From assembly GCF_000382205.1 (NCBI RefSeq), contig NZ_KB907786.1, positions 620,001-684,000 of the forward strand: DNA of 64,000 nt. Reading direction: 5' to 3'. This stretch comes from Dyadobacter beijingensis DSM 21582 (GTDB lineage Bacteria > Bacteroidota > Bacteroidia > Cytophagales > Spirosomataceae). The notes under the pieces were generated by a model that was not told the origin of the DNA, made no database searches, and saw nothing but the letters and a program-made list of their open reading frames with translations. A program made the position numbers and the translations under genes. Shown here piece by piece: positions 45,077 to 52,756 of this stretch (its first letter is position 1; each line of letters begins with the position of its first letter).

Positions 45077-46708
45077 TTACATCATGCCGCCCATTCCGCC
45101 GCCGTGGCTGTGGCCACCGCCCGCAGGGGCTTCTTCCGGCTCGTCAGCGATCACGCATTCTGTTGTCAGCAACAGACCAGCGATAGATGCTGCGTTTTCA
45201 AGCGCCAGACGAGATACTTTCTTAGGATCGATAATACCTGCTTCAAGAAGATCTCCGTAGGTATTGTCTTTCGCGTTGTATCCGTAAGCACCGGTTCCTT
45301 CTTTTACTTTCTGAACCACAACCGACGGCTCCTGGCCAGAGTTGGAAACGATTGTTCTCAAAGGAGCTTCGAGCGCAACACGGATGATATTGATACCGGT
45401 GTTTTCGTCTTCGTTGTTGCCTTTCAAGTCGGCAAGAGCAGCAGTTGCGCGGATGAAAGCTACACCACCACCTGCAACGATACCTTCTTCTACCGCAGCG
45501 CGGGTTGCGTGAAGGGCGTCATCAACGCGGTCTTTTTTCTCTTTCATTTCAACCTCAGTCGCAGCACCGATGTACAGGATAGCTACGCCGCCTGACAGTT
45601 TCGCCAGACGCTCCTGCAATTTTTCGCGATCGTAGTCCGATGTAGTGTTTTCGATCTGCGCTTTGATCTGGTTAACACGGCTCTGGATGTCTTCCGATGC
45701 ACCGCTTCCGTTCACCAATGTAGTGTTGTCTTTGTCGATAATCGCTTTTTCGCAAGTACCGAGGTATTCCAAAGTGGCGTTTTCGAGTTTGAAACCGCGC
45801 TCTTCGCTGATAACGGTACCGCCGGTAATGATAGCGATATCTTCCAGCATTGCTTTACGACGGTCACCGAAACCAGGAGCTTTTACAGCCGCTACTTTCA
45901 ATGCACCGCGGATTTTGTTTACTACCAGTGTAGCAAGCGCCTCTCCGTCAACGTCTTCTGCCAGGATCAGCAATGGACGGCCGGTTTGTGCTACTGCTTC
46001 CAGCACAGGAAGAAGTTCTTTCATCGAAGAAACTTTCTTCTCAGAGATCAGGATGAACGGGCGTTCCAGTTCAGCTTCCATTTTCTCAGTGTTGGTCACG
46101 AAGTATGGAGACAGGTAACCACGGTCGAACTGCATACCTTCCACAGTTTTAACTTCTGTTTCAGTTCCGCGTGCTTCTTCTACGGTGATCACACCTTCTT
46201 TACCTACTTTGTCCATCGCTTCGGCGATCATGTTACCGATCTCCTCGTCATGGTTTGCAGAGATCGTTGCAACCTGAGCGATTTCTTTTGAAGTAGAGAT
46301 ATTTTTTTTCTGGCCTTCCAGGTCCTTGGTAATTACGGAAACCGCTTTGTCGATACCGCGTTTCAGGTCCATCGGGTTAGCGCCGGCCGCTACGTTTTTC
46401 ACACCGATCGAGTAGATCGCCTGTGCGAGAACGGTTGCGGTAGTAGTACCATCACCCGCTGAATCAGCCGTTTTGGAAGCTACTTCTTTCACCAGCTGAG
46501 CTCCCATGTTTTCGATAGGATCTTTCAGGTCGATTTCTTTGGCAACAGTAACACCATCTTTGGTGATGCTTGGAGAACCGAATTTCTTGTCGATTACCAC
46601 GTTGCGACCGCGAGGTCCCAATGTAACCTTAACGGCGTCAGCCAGGGTGTCCACGCCTTTCTTGATCTTATCGCGTGCTTCTGTGTCAAAAAATATTTTC
46701 TTAGACAT
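45077..46708 (-). CDS. groL: Chaperonin GroEL
   Basis: 543 residues, typical length. The ATP-binding [11 protein letters not shown] and the apical and intermediate domains are intact, and the protein ends in the Gly/Met-rich tail (GGGMGGMM), here with an added His-containing GGGHSHGGG. Fourteen subunits form the folding chamber with GroES. It follows groS by 56 bases. Confidence 0.97.
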   Translation of the reverse strand: MSKKIFFDTEARDKIKKGVDTLADAVKVTLGPRGRNVVIDKKFGSPSITKDGVTVAKEIDLKDPIENMGAQLVKEVASKTADSAGDGTTTATVLAQAIYSIGVKNVAAGANPMDLKRGIDKAVSVITKDLEGQKKNISTSKEIAQVATISANHDEEIGNMIAEAMDKVGKEGVITVEEARGTETEVKTVEGMQFDRGYLSPYFVTNTEKMEAELERPFILISEKKVSSMKELLPVLEAVAQTGRPLLILAEDVDGEALATLVVNKIRGALKVAAVKAPGFGDRRKAMLEDIAIITGGTVISEERGFKLENATLEYLGTCEKAIIDKDNTTLVNGSGASEDIQSRVNQIKAQIENTTSDYDREKLQERLAKLSGGVAILYIGAATEVEMKEKKDRVDDALHATRAAVEEGIVAGGGVAFIRATAALADLKGNNEDENTGINIIRVALEAPLRTIVSNSGQEPSVVVQKVKEGTGAYGYNAKDNTYGDLLEAGIIDPKKVSRLALENAASIAGLLLTTECVIADEPEEAPAGGGHSHGGGMGGMM

Positions 46709-46764
46709 AACTGTTTTTAATTTGAAAAACTTTAAGAGAAACTATTGAATCTGAGTGCGTTGGA

Positions 46765-47061
46765 TTATCCGATGATCGCGTAGATATCCGACTCGCGCAT
46801 AATCAGGACGTCTTTTCCTTCATATGCCAATTCAGTGCCTGAGTACTTTCCGTACAATACAGTATCGCCCACTTTTACTGTAAGAGGCTCGTCTTTTTTA
46901 CCGGGGCCTACTGCCAATACGGTTCCACGTTGTGGCTTTTCCTTTGCAGTATCAGGGATAATGATACCAAATGCTGTTTTTTCTTCGGCTGGGGCAGGTT
47001 CGATCAGAACGCGGTCAGCTAGCGGTTGTACATTCACTTGTATTTCTGCTAAAGTTGACAT
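46765..47061 (-). CDS. groS: Co-chaperonin GroES
   Basis: 98 residues with the mobile loop near 22-36 ([19 protein letters not shown]) and VLAVGPGKK. It caps GroEL. It is the first gene of the groSL operon. No CIRCE element (TTAGCACTC-N9-GAGTGCTAA) is visible upstream. Instead there is a sigma-54-like element, described separately, about 55 bases before the ATG. Confidence 0.97.
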   Translation of the reverse strand: MSTLAEIQVNVQPLADRVLIEPAPAEEKTAFGIIIPDTAKEKPQRGTVLAVGPGKKDEPLTVKVGDTVLYGKYSGTELAYEGKDVLIMRESDIYAIIG

Positions 47062-47115
47062 AAATATTAAACGTTTATTTTTAATTGTCAGTAATGATTA
47101 GACTCCCATCGGGAT

Positions 47116-47131
47116 AGCACAATCTGTGCCA
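47116..47131 (-). promoter_or_regulatory. Sigma-54-like -24/-12 element before groES
   Basis: On the minus strand TGGCACAGATTGTGCT matches TGGCACR-N4-TTGCW except for one base, with correct GG/GC spacing. A start near 47104 would leave a 43-base leader. The same bases also form a palindrome GCACA-ATC-TGTGC, so a repressor or activator operator is an alternative reading. Confidence 0.5.
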
Positions 47132-47232
47132 GCGGCGTCGCTCTGACATTTTTTCCGGCTACTGTGACAAATTTGTACTCCGACATGTCGTTATAGCATT
47201 ATAAAGTCATTTGCGTGTCAGGAATGCTGAAA

Positions 47233-47265
47233 TTTTGTTTTCAGCGACGGAATTCACTAGATTTT
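47233..47265 (+). promoter_or_regulatory. Housekeeping promoter of the 47289 gene
   Basis: TTTTG (47233-47237) and TAGATTTT (47258-47265) are 20 bases apart, fitting the Bacteroidota -33/-7 pattern (TTTG and TAnnTTTG, one mismatch). The start codon follows 23 bases later. Confidence 0.45.
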
Positions 47266-47288
47266 ATGGACACCAAATTGAAAACCCT

Positions 47289-47996
47289 ATGTCAGAACTC
47301 GATAAAAACTGGCTTACCGAAGGAATTTTTGATTTTGAGTACAAAAAATATGTGCTGATGGCCTACTTCCAGCACGTCCGGGACCAGTTCACACGCAACC
47401 GCTTACATCCCTGCCTGCCAGAATTGAAGTCGCATCTCGACGCATGTGTCAGCATCCAGACCAATAAAAGCAGGATCAGGACAAGTTTACCCAAAAATCT
47501 GACAGGTATCGACGTCAAAAACTGGCAGTTACAGTACGAGGAAATGCACCAGGAGGATGCCTACATGTCGGACCTGAACTACCTGCTCGACTTCGCGATT
47601 CCCCGTTTTTCGCGATCCATCGAGGAGGGTACCGACCGTTTTTCGGAAGTGGAGGAGAATGTGAAGGTTTCGCCGGTGGGCATTGTGCCGCTGCACTTGC
47701 AGGAAGGTTATCTGCTGTTTTTGCACACGTTCCAGCCGATGGTAAGCATATTTTACTACCAACTGGCGCTGTATAATGCATTGAAGGAGCGCTATCTTAA
47801 AACGCATTTCATCGAAACGGTGCGCATCGGGTTGGGTAACACGGTGTCGCAGATCAAAGTGGACCTCACGAAGCGGAACCGCGAAATCCCCAATCCCGCA
47901 ACTTACGTCGTGGAATCAAAGTACGAATATCCCCTGCATGAGACATTGCTGCCCGTGGCGGAGCGGCTGATGCTGCGGGAGATTAACGTGGCATAA
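47289..47996 (+). CDS. Conserved-looking hypothetical protein
   Basis: 235 residues from ATG 47289; an open frame back to a TTG at 47211 overlaps the promoter and is unlikely to be translated. No signal peptide or membrane segment is evident. It is mixed alpha/beta with charged and aromatic residues (IFDFEYKKYVLMAYFQHVRD, PVGIVPLHLQEGYLLF). I do not recognise a family. It is divergent from groES with 227 bases between starts, so joint control is possible. Confidence 0.65.
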   Translation: MSELDKNWLTEGIFDFEYKKYVLMAYFQHVRDQFTRNRLHPCLPELKSHLDACVSIQTNKSRIRTSLPKNLTGIDVKNWQLQYEEMHQEDAYMSDLNYLLDFAIPRFSRSIEEGTDRFSEVEENVKVSPVGIVPLHLQEGYLLFLHTFQPMVSIFYYQLALYNALKERYLKTHFIETVRIGLGNTVSQIKVDLTKRNREIPNPATYVVESKYEYPLHETLLPVAERLMLREINVA

Positions 47997-48040
47997 AGTA
48001 TTGCATTCTAAATGCCTGTAAAATGCAGATTAACGCATAA

Positions 48041-48075
48041 AAAAATCCTGCGATGTTCGTCGCAGGATTTTCTTT
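48041..48075. terminator. Bidirectional terminator between the 47289 gene and secG
   Basis: A perfect 12-bp stem (48042-48053 with 48060-48071), 6-base loop, an A run on the left and TTTTCTTTTT on the right, between convergent genes. Confidence 0.88.
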
Positions 48076-48092
48076 TTCGGCGGATGCCCGAA

Positions 48093-48482
48093 TTATTTCT
48101 TCGCTGTATCGGCTGGTGTAGCAGCTGGTGTTGTTGTTCCAGCAGGTGCTGCGCCTTCGGTTGCAGCGGGTGCCGGGGCGATTTTGCCGCCTGGTACCAC
48201 TGCGTTCTGAGCTCTGTCGACGTTTACGCTGTTGATGCCGGCGCCGGTATTGGCCCCGCCTACCATAATGTAAGATGCCAGTGAAATAACGATCACCGCG
48301 CATGCCAGGCCCCAAGTGATTTGTTCCAGCAAATCGGTTGTCTTTTTAACACCAAACATTTGGGTAGTTCCTGCGCCGCTAAACTCGCTTGAAAGCCCTC
48401 CACCTTTTGAATTTTGGACCAAAACGACCAAAATCAACAATACTGCAACAATGGCAACCAGAATAATTAAACCCAAATACAT
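48093..48482 (-). CDS. secG: Protein translocase subunit SecG
   Basis: 129 residues: two transmembrane helices (about 3-20 and 58-78) with the SecG loop motif LVQNSKGGGLSSEF between, then an Ala/Pro/Thr-rich cytosolic tail. SecG helps SecYE and SecA move proteins across the inner membrane. It ends the miaB-to-secG gene run and is separated from the upstream gene by about 100 bases with short repeats. Confidence 0.92.
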   Translation of the reverse strand: MYLGLIILVAIVAVLLILVVLVQNSKGGGLSSEFSGAGTTQMFGVKKTTDLLEQITWGLACAVIVISLASYIMVGGANTGAGINSVNVDRAQNAVVPGGKIAPAPAATEGAAPAGTTTPAATPADTAKK

Positions 48483-48491
48483 GTTTTAAAC

Positions 48492-48541
48492 GAATTTTGA
48501 ATGACTGAATGACTGAATTTTGAATGTGTGAATGTGTGAAG
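48492..48541. repeat. Short tandem 7-8-bp repeats upstream of secG
   Basis: TGAATGAC occurs twice, then TGAATTT, then TGAATGTG twice and a partial unit. The larger word GAATTTTGAATG appears at both ends. The array sits just 10 bases before the secG start codon on the minus strand. Confidence 0.75.
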
Positions 48542-48582
48542 AAACTATACTTGACCAATGACCTCCTGACTTCTGAACTCCG

Positions 48583-49236
48583 TTACGGTCGCGCGTACAG
48601 TTCGCTCAATTTTTTCGCAAAGTAATTCCTTTTTTCCGGTTTTTTCAAAATCAATTTTTGATAAACGTCTATCGCCTTGTCGATTTTGCCCTGGCGGATG
48701 AGGATATTGGCAAATGCTTCGGTTTCAATACCGCCGTCCGGGCTGCCCCCGATCCGGCCGCTCAGGTCGAGACTGATCGGTTCGATGTTATTGTCCTGGC
48801 GAGCAATGCGCGGGTTCTTTTTCATAAAACCCTGGATAATCTGCTGCTGGCGACGCTGCTCTTCGCTGCGCTGCGATTCTGCGAACGCCTGCTGATCTAC
48901 GGTACTGATTAATATGTCGTCGCTATCGAGCGGTTCGGGTGCTGGCTGCGGTTCGAGGATGTCGTCCACGTCAACGGTGGCGTCGTAGCGCTCGTTGTCG
49001 CTTTCTACGAGTTGCTGCAATGCCACGCGGCTGAGGGCGTATGCGGCTGCGCGCGGACGGGTTTCTTCCAGCTTTTCGGTACCGGCGAGGCTCGATGCCT
49101 TGGCCAGCATCGAATACGGGATCTGGCAGTAGGGAAATGCCTTAATGGTGGCCTCCAGCTGCGGGATCACATCTGCCGTGATCAGCGCCGGGTTTTTCAC
49201 CAGCTGATCAAATGTTTCCTTATCGATGAGCGCCAT
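48583..49236 (-). CDS. Hypothetical protein with C-terminal TPR-like repeat
   Basis: 217 residues with no signal peptide. The N-terminal third is helical (ALIDKETFDQLVKNPALI, FPYCQIPYSMLAKASSLA). The middle is acidic and Gln-rich (to about 140), and the end has a single TPR-like helix pair (FANILIRQGKIDKAIDVYQK). It lies between lptE and secG, an arrangement I recall in other Bacteroidota, so it may serve envelope assembly. No activity is known to me. Confidence 0.65.
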   Translation of the reverse strand: MALIDKETFDQLVKNPALITADVIPQLEATIKAFPYCQIPYSMLAKASSLAGTEKLEETRPRAAAYALSRVALQQLVESDNERYDATVDVDDILEPQPAPEPLDSDDILISTVDQQAFAESQRSEEQRRQQQIIQGFMKKNPRIARQDNNIEPISLDLSGRIGGSPDGGIETEAFANILIRQGKIDKAIDVYQKLILKKPEKRNYFAKKLSELYARP

Positions 49237-49295
49237 ATTACGGGTATTAATGAGAAAGTCGAGTGATTAAATGGAAAGTGCGGGCAGGACGGTTC

Positions 49296-49841
49296 CTACC
49301 AGTCGGCCGCCGATTTATTAAAAATCTGCTGTACGAGGTTCTCGCGGATCGTAGGCAGAAGCCGGGCTTCGTTCTGATTAAGCGTTTGATCCTGAGGGAA
49401 GTCGGCGTAGTAGGTGAACGACTGGTCGAAGTTTTTCGTCTCGTCTTTCGCATTGGTATAACGCACCTGCACGGTCACATTGAGGCGGTTCAAGCCGGCC
49501 TGGTCGTTTGCGGTAGGAGCTGCGGGCGTCACGTCATAGCCGGTAATGGAGCCTTCCAGGACCAGGTCGCCTCCGCCCGGCTGACTTACCAGGCTGGTGT
49601 TTCTTTGAAAATATTCTTTCAAATCTTCGGTAAGGCGTTGGGGCAGGTCGCTGGGGCCGCCGGCCGTACCCATTGTGAAGTTCAGCACGCTGAATGTCTT
49701 GATGTCTGGCGAGAGGTTGGTGCCTGTGAACGAATACACCCCGCAGCCCGACATAAAAACCGGGCAAACCAGCAGCACGAGCGCCCATACTTTCCAACCG
49801 GCCCGCCGGCCGGATGCAGGGACATGACTATTATTCTTCAA
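49296..49841 (-). CDS. lptE: LptE-family LPS-assembly lipoprotein
   Basis: About 181 residues if translation begins at the TTG at 49841, which overlaps the stop of the sigma-54 activator and yields MKNNSHVPASG followed by a hydrophobic segment and lipobox FMSGC. An open frame to an ATG at 49895 would overlap the upstream gene by 65 bases. The mature part (GVYSFTGTNLSPDIKTFSV... NFTM; later LQRNTSLV-like and VTVQVRYTNAKDE) fits Bacteroidota LptE, which plugs and assembles the LPS transporter LptD. The neighbours are secG and a sigma-54 activator. Confidence 0.82.
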   Translation of the reverse strand: MKNNSHVPASGRRAGWKVWALVLLVCPVFMSGCGVYSFTGTNLSPDIKTFSVLNFTMGTAGGPSDLPQRLTEDLKEYFQRNTSLVSQPGGGDLVLEGSITGYDVTPAAPTANDQAGLNRLNVTVQVRYTNAKDETKNFDQSFTYYADFPQDQTLNQNEARLLPTIRENLVQQIFNKSAADW

Positions 49842-51126
49842 TGTCGTATTGTTTAATCTTCCTGTATAACGTGCGCTCGGAAATGCCCAATGCATTGGCG
49901 GCGTATTTTCGCTTGTTGTTGTTTTTGCGGAGCGCCTTAATGATCATTTCCTTTTCCTTGTCTTCCAATGAAAGCGATTCTTCCTCGGCCGTCACGTGTG
50001 TTACGTCCTCAATCTCGTCGCGTTCGTCGGAATACCGGTCGAGGTCTACCGTGCGGGAAGGGGGCGGTGTGAGCAGACGGGACGGTTCGATGGTCGGTGT
50101 GGTGATGATCGGCTCCACATTATTAAGCGAACTGAACAGCTCCTGGTGGTCTTTCAATATATCGCCGCCGTATTTCTCGTTTTCAAGCACATTTCTGACC
50201 AGTTTTTTCAACTCCGTCATATCGCGCCGCATATCGAAAAGTACCTTATATAGTAGCTCCCGTTCCGAAAACGAGGTGCCATTATCGTCACCCGTGCGCA
50301 GCGGCACCAATGCCTTGCGGCTGGATGGCTGCACGGGGTTCAGGTAATGATTGAGCGTTTCGACGCTGATCGGCAGTTCTTTATCTGTTTCGAGAATGGT
50401 AATCTGCTCGGCGATATTTTTAAGCTGGCGGATGTTACCGGGGAATGCGTATTGAATCAAAAGATCGCGCGCTTCGCCGTCGAGCCTTACCGGCTTGGTG
50501 CGGTACCGTTCGGAGAAATCGTTGGTGAACTTTCTGAAAAGCAGCAGGATATCCTCGCCCCGGTCACGCAACGGTGGTACGTAAATGGGCACCGTATTCA
50601 ACCGGTAGTACAAGTCCTCACGGAACTTACCATTATTCACCGCGTCGAGCAGGTTTACATTGGTGGCTGCAACAACACGGACATTTGTCTTTAAAACTTT
50701 GGACGAACCAACACGGATATATTCCCCGTTTTCCAGCACGCGCAGCAATCTCGCCTGCGTACCGAGCGGCATTTCGCCTACTTCATCGAGGAAAATGGTA
50801 CCGCTGTTGGTCGTTTCGAAATATCCCTTGCGTGCATCCAATGCACCGGTAAATGCGCCTTTTTCATGCCCGAAAAGCTCCGAATCGATCGTTCCTTCCG
50901 GTATCGCGCCGCAGTTGATGGCGATGAACGGGCCGTGCTTGCGCGAGCTGAGGCTGTGAATGATCTTTGAAAATGATTCCTTACCGCTACCGCTTTCACC
51001 GGTGATCAAAACCGTCAGGTCGGTCGCTGCGACCTGCACGGCCACATTGATCGCGTGGTTCAGGCCCGACGAATTACCGATGATCCCGAAGCGGTTTTTT
51101 ATTGCTTGTATTTCCGATGAATCCAT
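49831..51126 (-). CDS. Sigma-54-dependent activator without a receiver domain
   Basis: 431 residues. The AAA+ domain starts almost at the N-terminus: Walker A GESGSGKE at 43-50, sigma-54 loop GAFTGA at 90-95, Walker B TIFLDEVGEM and the arginine-finger region FREDLYYRLN. A long linker (about 240-380) is followed by a Fis helix-turn-helix (RKYAANALGISERTLYRKIK). With no sensory domain it must be controlled by another protein, by its own level, or be always active. It is co-oriented between miaB and lptE, linking sigma-54 to envelope genes. Confidence 0.92.
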   Translation of the reverse strand: MDSSEIQAIKNRFGIIGNSSGLNHAINVAVQVAATDLTVLITGESGSGKESFSKIIHSLSSRKHGPFIAINCGAIPEGTIDSELFGHEKGAFTGALDARKGYFETTNSGTIFLDEVGEMPLGTQARLLRVLENGEYIRVGSSKVLKTNVRVVAATNVNLLDAVNNGKFREDLYYRLNTVPIYVPPLRDRGEDILLLFRKFTNDFSERYRTKPVRLDGEARDLLIQYAFPGNIRQLKNIAEQITILETDKELPISVETLNHYLNPVQPSSRKALVPLRTGDDNGTSFSERELLYKVLFDMRRDMTELKKLVRNVLENEKYGGDILKDHQELFSSLNNVEPIITTPTIEPSRLLTPPPSRTVDLDRYSDERDEIEDVTHVTAEEESLSLEDKEKEMIIKALRKNNNKRKYAANALGISERTLYRKIKQYDIEE

Positions 51127-51203
51127 AAAGTAGCTGAGGGCTTCCGGCTAACCGAAAGCCTTAGTTTATTAACAAAACGGGTTTAAAATGAACAGGCAAT
51201 GGC

Positions 51204-52664
51204 CTATCCCAATATCGGCTCGGGCTGTACCACGTGCCCCAGCAGCGTCACGGTCGTGCATTCGGTAATGAGCACGTCGACGTACTGGCCTTTTTCAAAA
51301 TTTTCGCGCGGGAACACCACCTTCTTATTTTGGTCGTTCCGGCCGCTGAGGTCTTCATCGGAACGTTTTGAAGTTCCTTCGATAAGCACTCTCTGCACCG
51401 TGCCGACCAGTTGCTGGTTGCGCGCAAGCGAAAGCTTCTGCTGTACTTCAATGATCTCCGCAAGCCTCCTTTTTTTCACTTCTTCCGGAATATCGTCCGC
51501 GAATTTTTTCGCCGCCAGCGTACCGGGGCGCTCCGAGTAGGCGAACATAAACCCGAAATCGAATTTCGCATATTCCATCAGCGAAAGCGTATCGCGGTGT
51601 TCTTCCTCCGTTTCCGTGCAGAAACCGGCGATCATATCCTGCGACACCCCGCATTCATCGCCCAGAATGCGACGGATCGCATCGATGCGCCCCATGTACC
51701 ATTCCCGGGTGTAAGTCCGGTTCATCAGTTCCAGCACGCGGGTATTGCCGCTTTGTGCGGGGAGGTGAATGTATTTACAGATGTTGTCATACTTTTTCAT
51801 CGTATACAACACCTCGTCGGTAATGTCTTTCGGGTGCGACGTACTGAAACGGATGCGTAGCTCGGGGCTTACCTTCGCCACCATTTCGAGCAGGTTTGCA
51901 AAGTTTACAACGGTCTCACCCGATGTTTCCGCACCCTCGCCTTTCCACTTGTAGCTGTCCACATTCTGGCCGAGCAGCGTCACTTCGCGGTAGCCGTCGC
52001 GGAAAAGGTCTTCCGCTTCTTTCAGGATCGAGTAAGGATCGCGGCTGCGCTCGCGTCCGCGTGTGAAAGGCACGACGCAGAAGCTGCACATATTGTCACA
52101 GCCGCGCATGATCGAAATGAATGCGGTTACGCCGTTGGAATTCAGTCTGATAGGGGAAATGTCGGCGTAGGTTTCTTCACGGGAAAGGAACACATTCACA
52201 CCTTTCTGGCCGGTTTCCGCTTCTTCCACCAGGCGGGGAAGATCGCGGTAGGCATCGGGGCCCGTCACGATATCGACCATTTTTTCTTCTTCGAGAAACT
52301 TGGTTTTCAAGCGTTCCGCCATGCAGCCCAGCACGCCGATGAGCATGCCCGGTTTATTTTTTTTAATAAAATTTAACTGTTTCAAACGGTTCCTGACCTT
52401 CTGTTCGGCATTGTCGCGGATGGCACAGGTATTCAAAAATATCAGGTCGGCATCGTTCGCGTCGGATGTTGTCGCAAAACCCGCGTCGCGCATCACCGAT
52501 GCCACGATTTCGCTGTCAGAAAAGTTCATCTGGCAGCCATAGCTTTCGATAAACAGTCTTTTCTTACCCGTAGCCGGCTCATTTTCCGAAACCCGCACGA
52601 TTTCACAGGCTTCCTTGTCCGCCTCGGTCAGTATTTTTAATGAATTTGCAATTCGTTGCTCCAT
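51204..52664 (-). CDS. miaB: tRNA-2-methylthio-N6-dimethylallyladenosine synthase
   Basis: 486 residues. The UPF0004 domain has cluster cysteines C44, C80 and C114; the radical-SAM domain has C189, C193 and C196 in CDNMCSFC; a TRAM domain ends the protein. MiaB adds the methylthio group to i6A37 of tRNAs reading UNN codons. It is the first gene of the run leading to secG, with a strong promoter just upstream. Confidence 0.95.
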   Translation of the reverse strand: MEQRIANSLKILTEADKEACEIVRVSENEPATGKKRLFIESYGCQMNFSDSEIVASVMRDAGFATTSDANDADLIFLNTCAIRDNAEQKVRNRLKQLNFIKKNKPGMLIGVLGCMAERLKTKFLEEEKMVDIVTGPDAYRDLPRLVEEAETGQKGVNVFLSREETYADISPIRLNSNGVTAFISIMRGCDNMCSFCVVPFTRGRERSRDPYSILKEAEDLFRDGYREVTLLGQNVDSYKWKGEGAETSGETVVNFANLLEMVAKVSPELRIRFSTSHPKDITDEVLYTMKKYDNICKYIHLPAQSGNTRVLELMNRTYTREWYMGRIDAIRRILGDECGVSQDMIAGFCTETEEEHRDTLSLMEYAKFDFGFMFAYSERPGTLAAKKFADDIPEEVKKRRLAEIIEVQQKLSLARNQQLVGTVQRVLIEGTSKRSDEDLSGRNDQNKKVVFPRENFEKGQYVDVLITECTTVTLLGHVVQPEPILG

Positions 52665-52692
52665 GAGAAGGAATTCTTAAACGCTCAAAGCG

Positions 52693-52726
52693 CAAAGATA
52701 GGAAAATTTGAATGAAAACTGACAAA
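52693..52726 (-). promoter_or_regulatory. Promoter of the miaB-secG operon
   Basis: On the minus strand TTTG (52723-52726) and an exact TATCTTTG (52693-52700) are separated by 22 bases, close to the Bacteroidota housekeeping pattern. Transcription would start near 52686, 22 bases before the miaB ATG. Confidence 0.55.
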
Positions 52727-52756
52727 CTGTCATACAGCCCTAAGCGGCAAACGGGC

